From NCBI RefSeq assembly GCF_007995055.1, contig NZ_VOQQ01000001.1, forward strand, positions 2,711,001 through 2,775,000: a stretch of DNA of 64,000 nucleotides, in the 5' to 3' direction. Below, piece by piece: positions 63,225-64,000 of the stretch. This DNA is from Sphingosinicella ginsenosidimutans (GTDB lineage Bacteria; Pseudomonadota; Alphaproteobacteria; Sphingomonadales; Sphingomonadaceae). Each line of letters begins with the position of its first letter. The stretch's first letter is position 1. Under the pieces are notes generated by a model. The model was given only the letters and a program-made list of their open reading frames with translations. It did not search any database and was not told the origin of the DNA. The translations under genes and the position numbers were made by a program.

Positions 63225-64000
63225 CTAGTCGCCCTCTCCCCGGTTTTCGCCGAGACCGAGCGCCTTCAGCTTCCGGTGCAGCGCCGAGCGCTCCATACCG
63301 ATGAAATTGGCGGTGCGCGAGATGTTGCCGGAAAAGCGTCTGATCTGCACCTTCAGATATTCGCGCTCGAAGGTTTCGCGCGCCTCCCGGAGCGGGGTCC
63401 CCATGATGGCGCGGACGGCTTCGTTCGGGGTCAGCTGCGCCTGATCGTTGAGCAGCTCGGGCGGCAGCATGTCGATATCGATCCGCGCGATCCGTTCCCC
63501 GGGCGCGAGGATGATCGTGCGTTCGATCACGTTCCTGAGCTGGCGGACATTGCCGGGCCAGTCATAGGCCTGGAGCGCCGCCATGGCGTCAGGCGAGACG
63601 TCGGGCGTGCCCACCCGTTGCTCGACCGCATAACGCGCGGCGAAATGACCGACCAGCTCGGGGATGTCCTCGCGCCGTTCCGCCAGCGCCGGCAGGTGAA
63701 CCGGCACCACGTTCAGCCGGTAATAGAGATCCTCGCGGAAACGGCCCGCGGCAATCTCGTCGGGCAGGTTGCGCGAGCTCGACGACACGACCCGCATGTC
63801 GATCCGCACGGTGCGCTGGCCGCCGACGCGGGTGAAGCTCTGGTCGGTCAGGACCCGCAGGATCTTTCCCTGCGTCGAAAGCGGCATGTCGGCGACCTCG
63901 TCGATGAACAAGGTGCCGCCATGCGCCTGTTCGAGGAGGCCGGGCCGGGCGAGCTCGCCCCCCTCTTCCGTTCCGAACAGCACTTCCTCGACCCGCTCCG
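63225..64000 (-). CDS. ntrX: NtrX-type sigma-54-linked response regulator, C-terminal part (runs off the window)
   Basis: The visible part covers the end of the AAA+ domain ([15 protein letters not shown], the Walker B region, then [15 protein letters not shown] and [16 protein letters not shown]) and the Fis-type helix-turn-helix ([27 protein letters not shown]). The ending [17 protein letters not shown] is typical of NtrX, partner of NtrY in nitrogen and redox regulation. The receiver domain and the start lie outside the window. Confidence 0.9.
   Translation of the reverse strand, partial: ERVEEVLFGTEEGGELARPGLLEQAHGGTLFIDEVADMPLSTQGKILRVLTDQSFTRVGGQRTVRIDMRVVSSSSRNLPDEIAAGRFREDLYYRLNVVPVHLPALAERREDIPELVGHFAARYAVEQRVGTPDVSPDAMAALQAYDWPGNVRQLRNVIERTIILAPGERIARIDIDMLPPELLNDQAQLTPNEAVRAIMGTPLREARETFEREYLKVQIRRFSGNISRTANFIGMERSALHRKLKALGLGENRGEGD

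Overview
The window is about 64 kb of GC-rich bacterial chromosome. Gene content, the alphaproteobacterial SOS box (GTTC-N7-GTTC) in front of lexA, an addA-trxA pair, an ntrX-hfq-hflX block and an Hfq made of two fused Sm domains point to an alphaproteobacterium, most likely Sphingomonadales (Sphingomonas/Sphingosinicella-like). Genes are tightly packed, many overlap by 1-4 bp, and several start with GTG, TTG or possibly CTG. I saw no insertion sequence, prophage or CRISPR array.

Layout. 1-3.4 kb: lexA with its SOS boxes, a lone trpG and a PpiD-like chaperone, all on the minus strand. 3.5-7 kb: tpiA, secG, pyrG and a DUF3833-like protein on plus. 7-17.6 kb: an MFS transporter and a phenylacetate (paa) catabolic region: paaZ and paaG on minus; a paaJ/pcaF thiolase, an exported orphan protein and paaABCDE on plus; closed by a TetR-type paaR. 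A REP-like palindrome sits between paaA and paaB. 17.6-26.9 kb: a class A beta-lactamase, a TonB-dependent receptor with a Zur-like box, an EF-hand protein, an OmpR-type two-component system, a TPR-SLOG-like-cyclase protein and a luciferase-like oxidoreductase. 27-43.3 kb: addB and addA, about 9.5 kb apart, with addA followed by trxA. Between them lie a TauE/SafE permease with a structured leader, a PilZ protein, small exported proteins, ogt, an orphan FixL-like kinase, a DUF2207/LemA pair and a methyltransferase. 43.3-52.7 kb: a small exported protein ahead of secA, a hemerythrin, tRNA-Asn, nadK, a GGDEF-EAL protein, a glutaryl-CoA pair (CoA-transferase and gcdH) and tRNA-Ser. 52.8-60.5 kb: a plus-strand housekeeping run (lytic transglycosylase, dacC, tmk, holB, metG, tatD, MBL hydrolase, retropepsin-like protease). 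60.5-64 kb: mazG convergent with hflX-hfq-ntrX, where ntrX runs off the window.

The most interesting non-coding signal is a 28-bp sequence at 60544-60571 with the architecture of an XerCD dif site. Motifs of the KOPS type (GGGNAGGG), counted by eye, lie almost only on the plus strand to its left (12 of 13) and only on the minus strand to its right (2 of 2). This window may therefore span the chromosome dimer resolution site in the replication terminus. Other leads are a stable RNA structure in front of the TauE/SafE gene, tandem 10-bp-spaced TGTC repeats in the promoter shared by the response regulator and the cyclase protein, a Tat-exported acidic repeat protein, an asymmetric tandem Hfq, and a probable CTG start for hflX overlapping the hfq stop.
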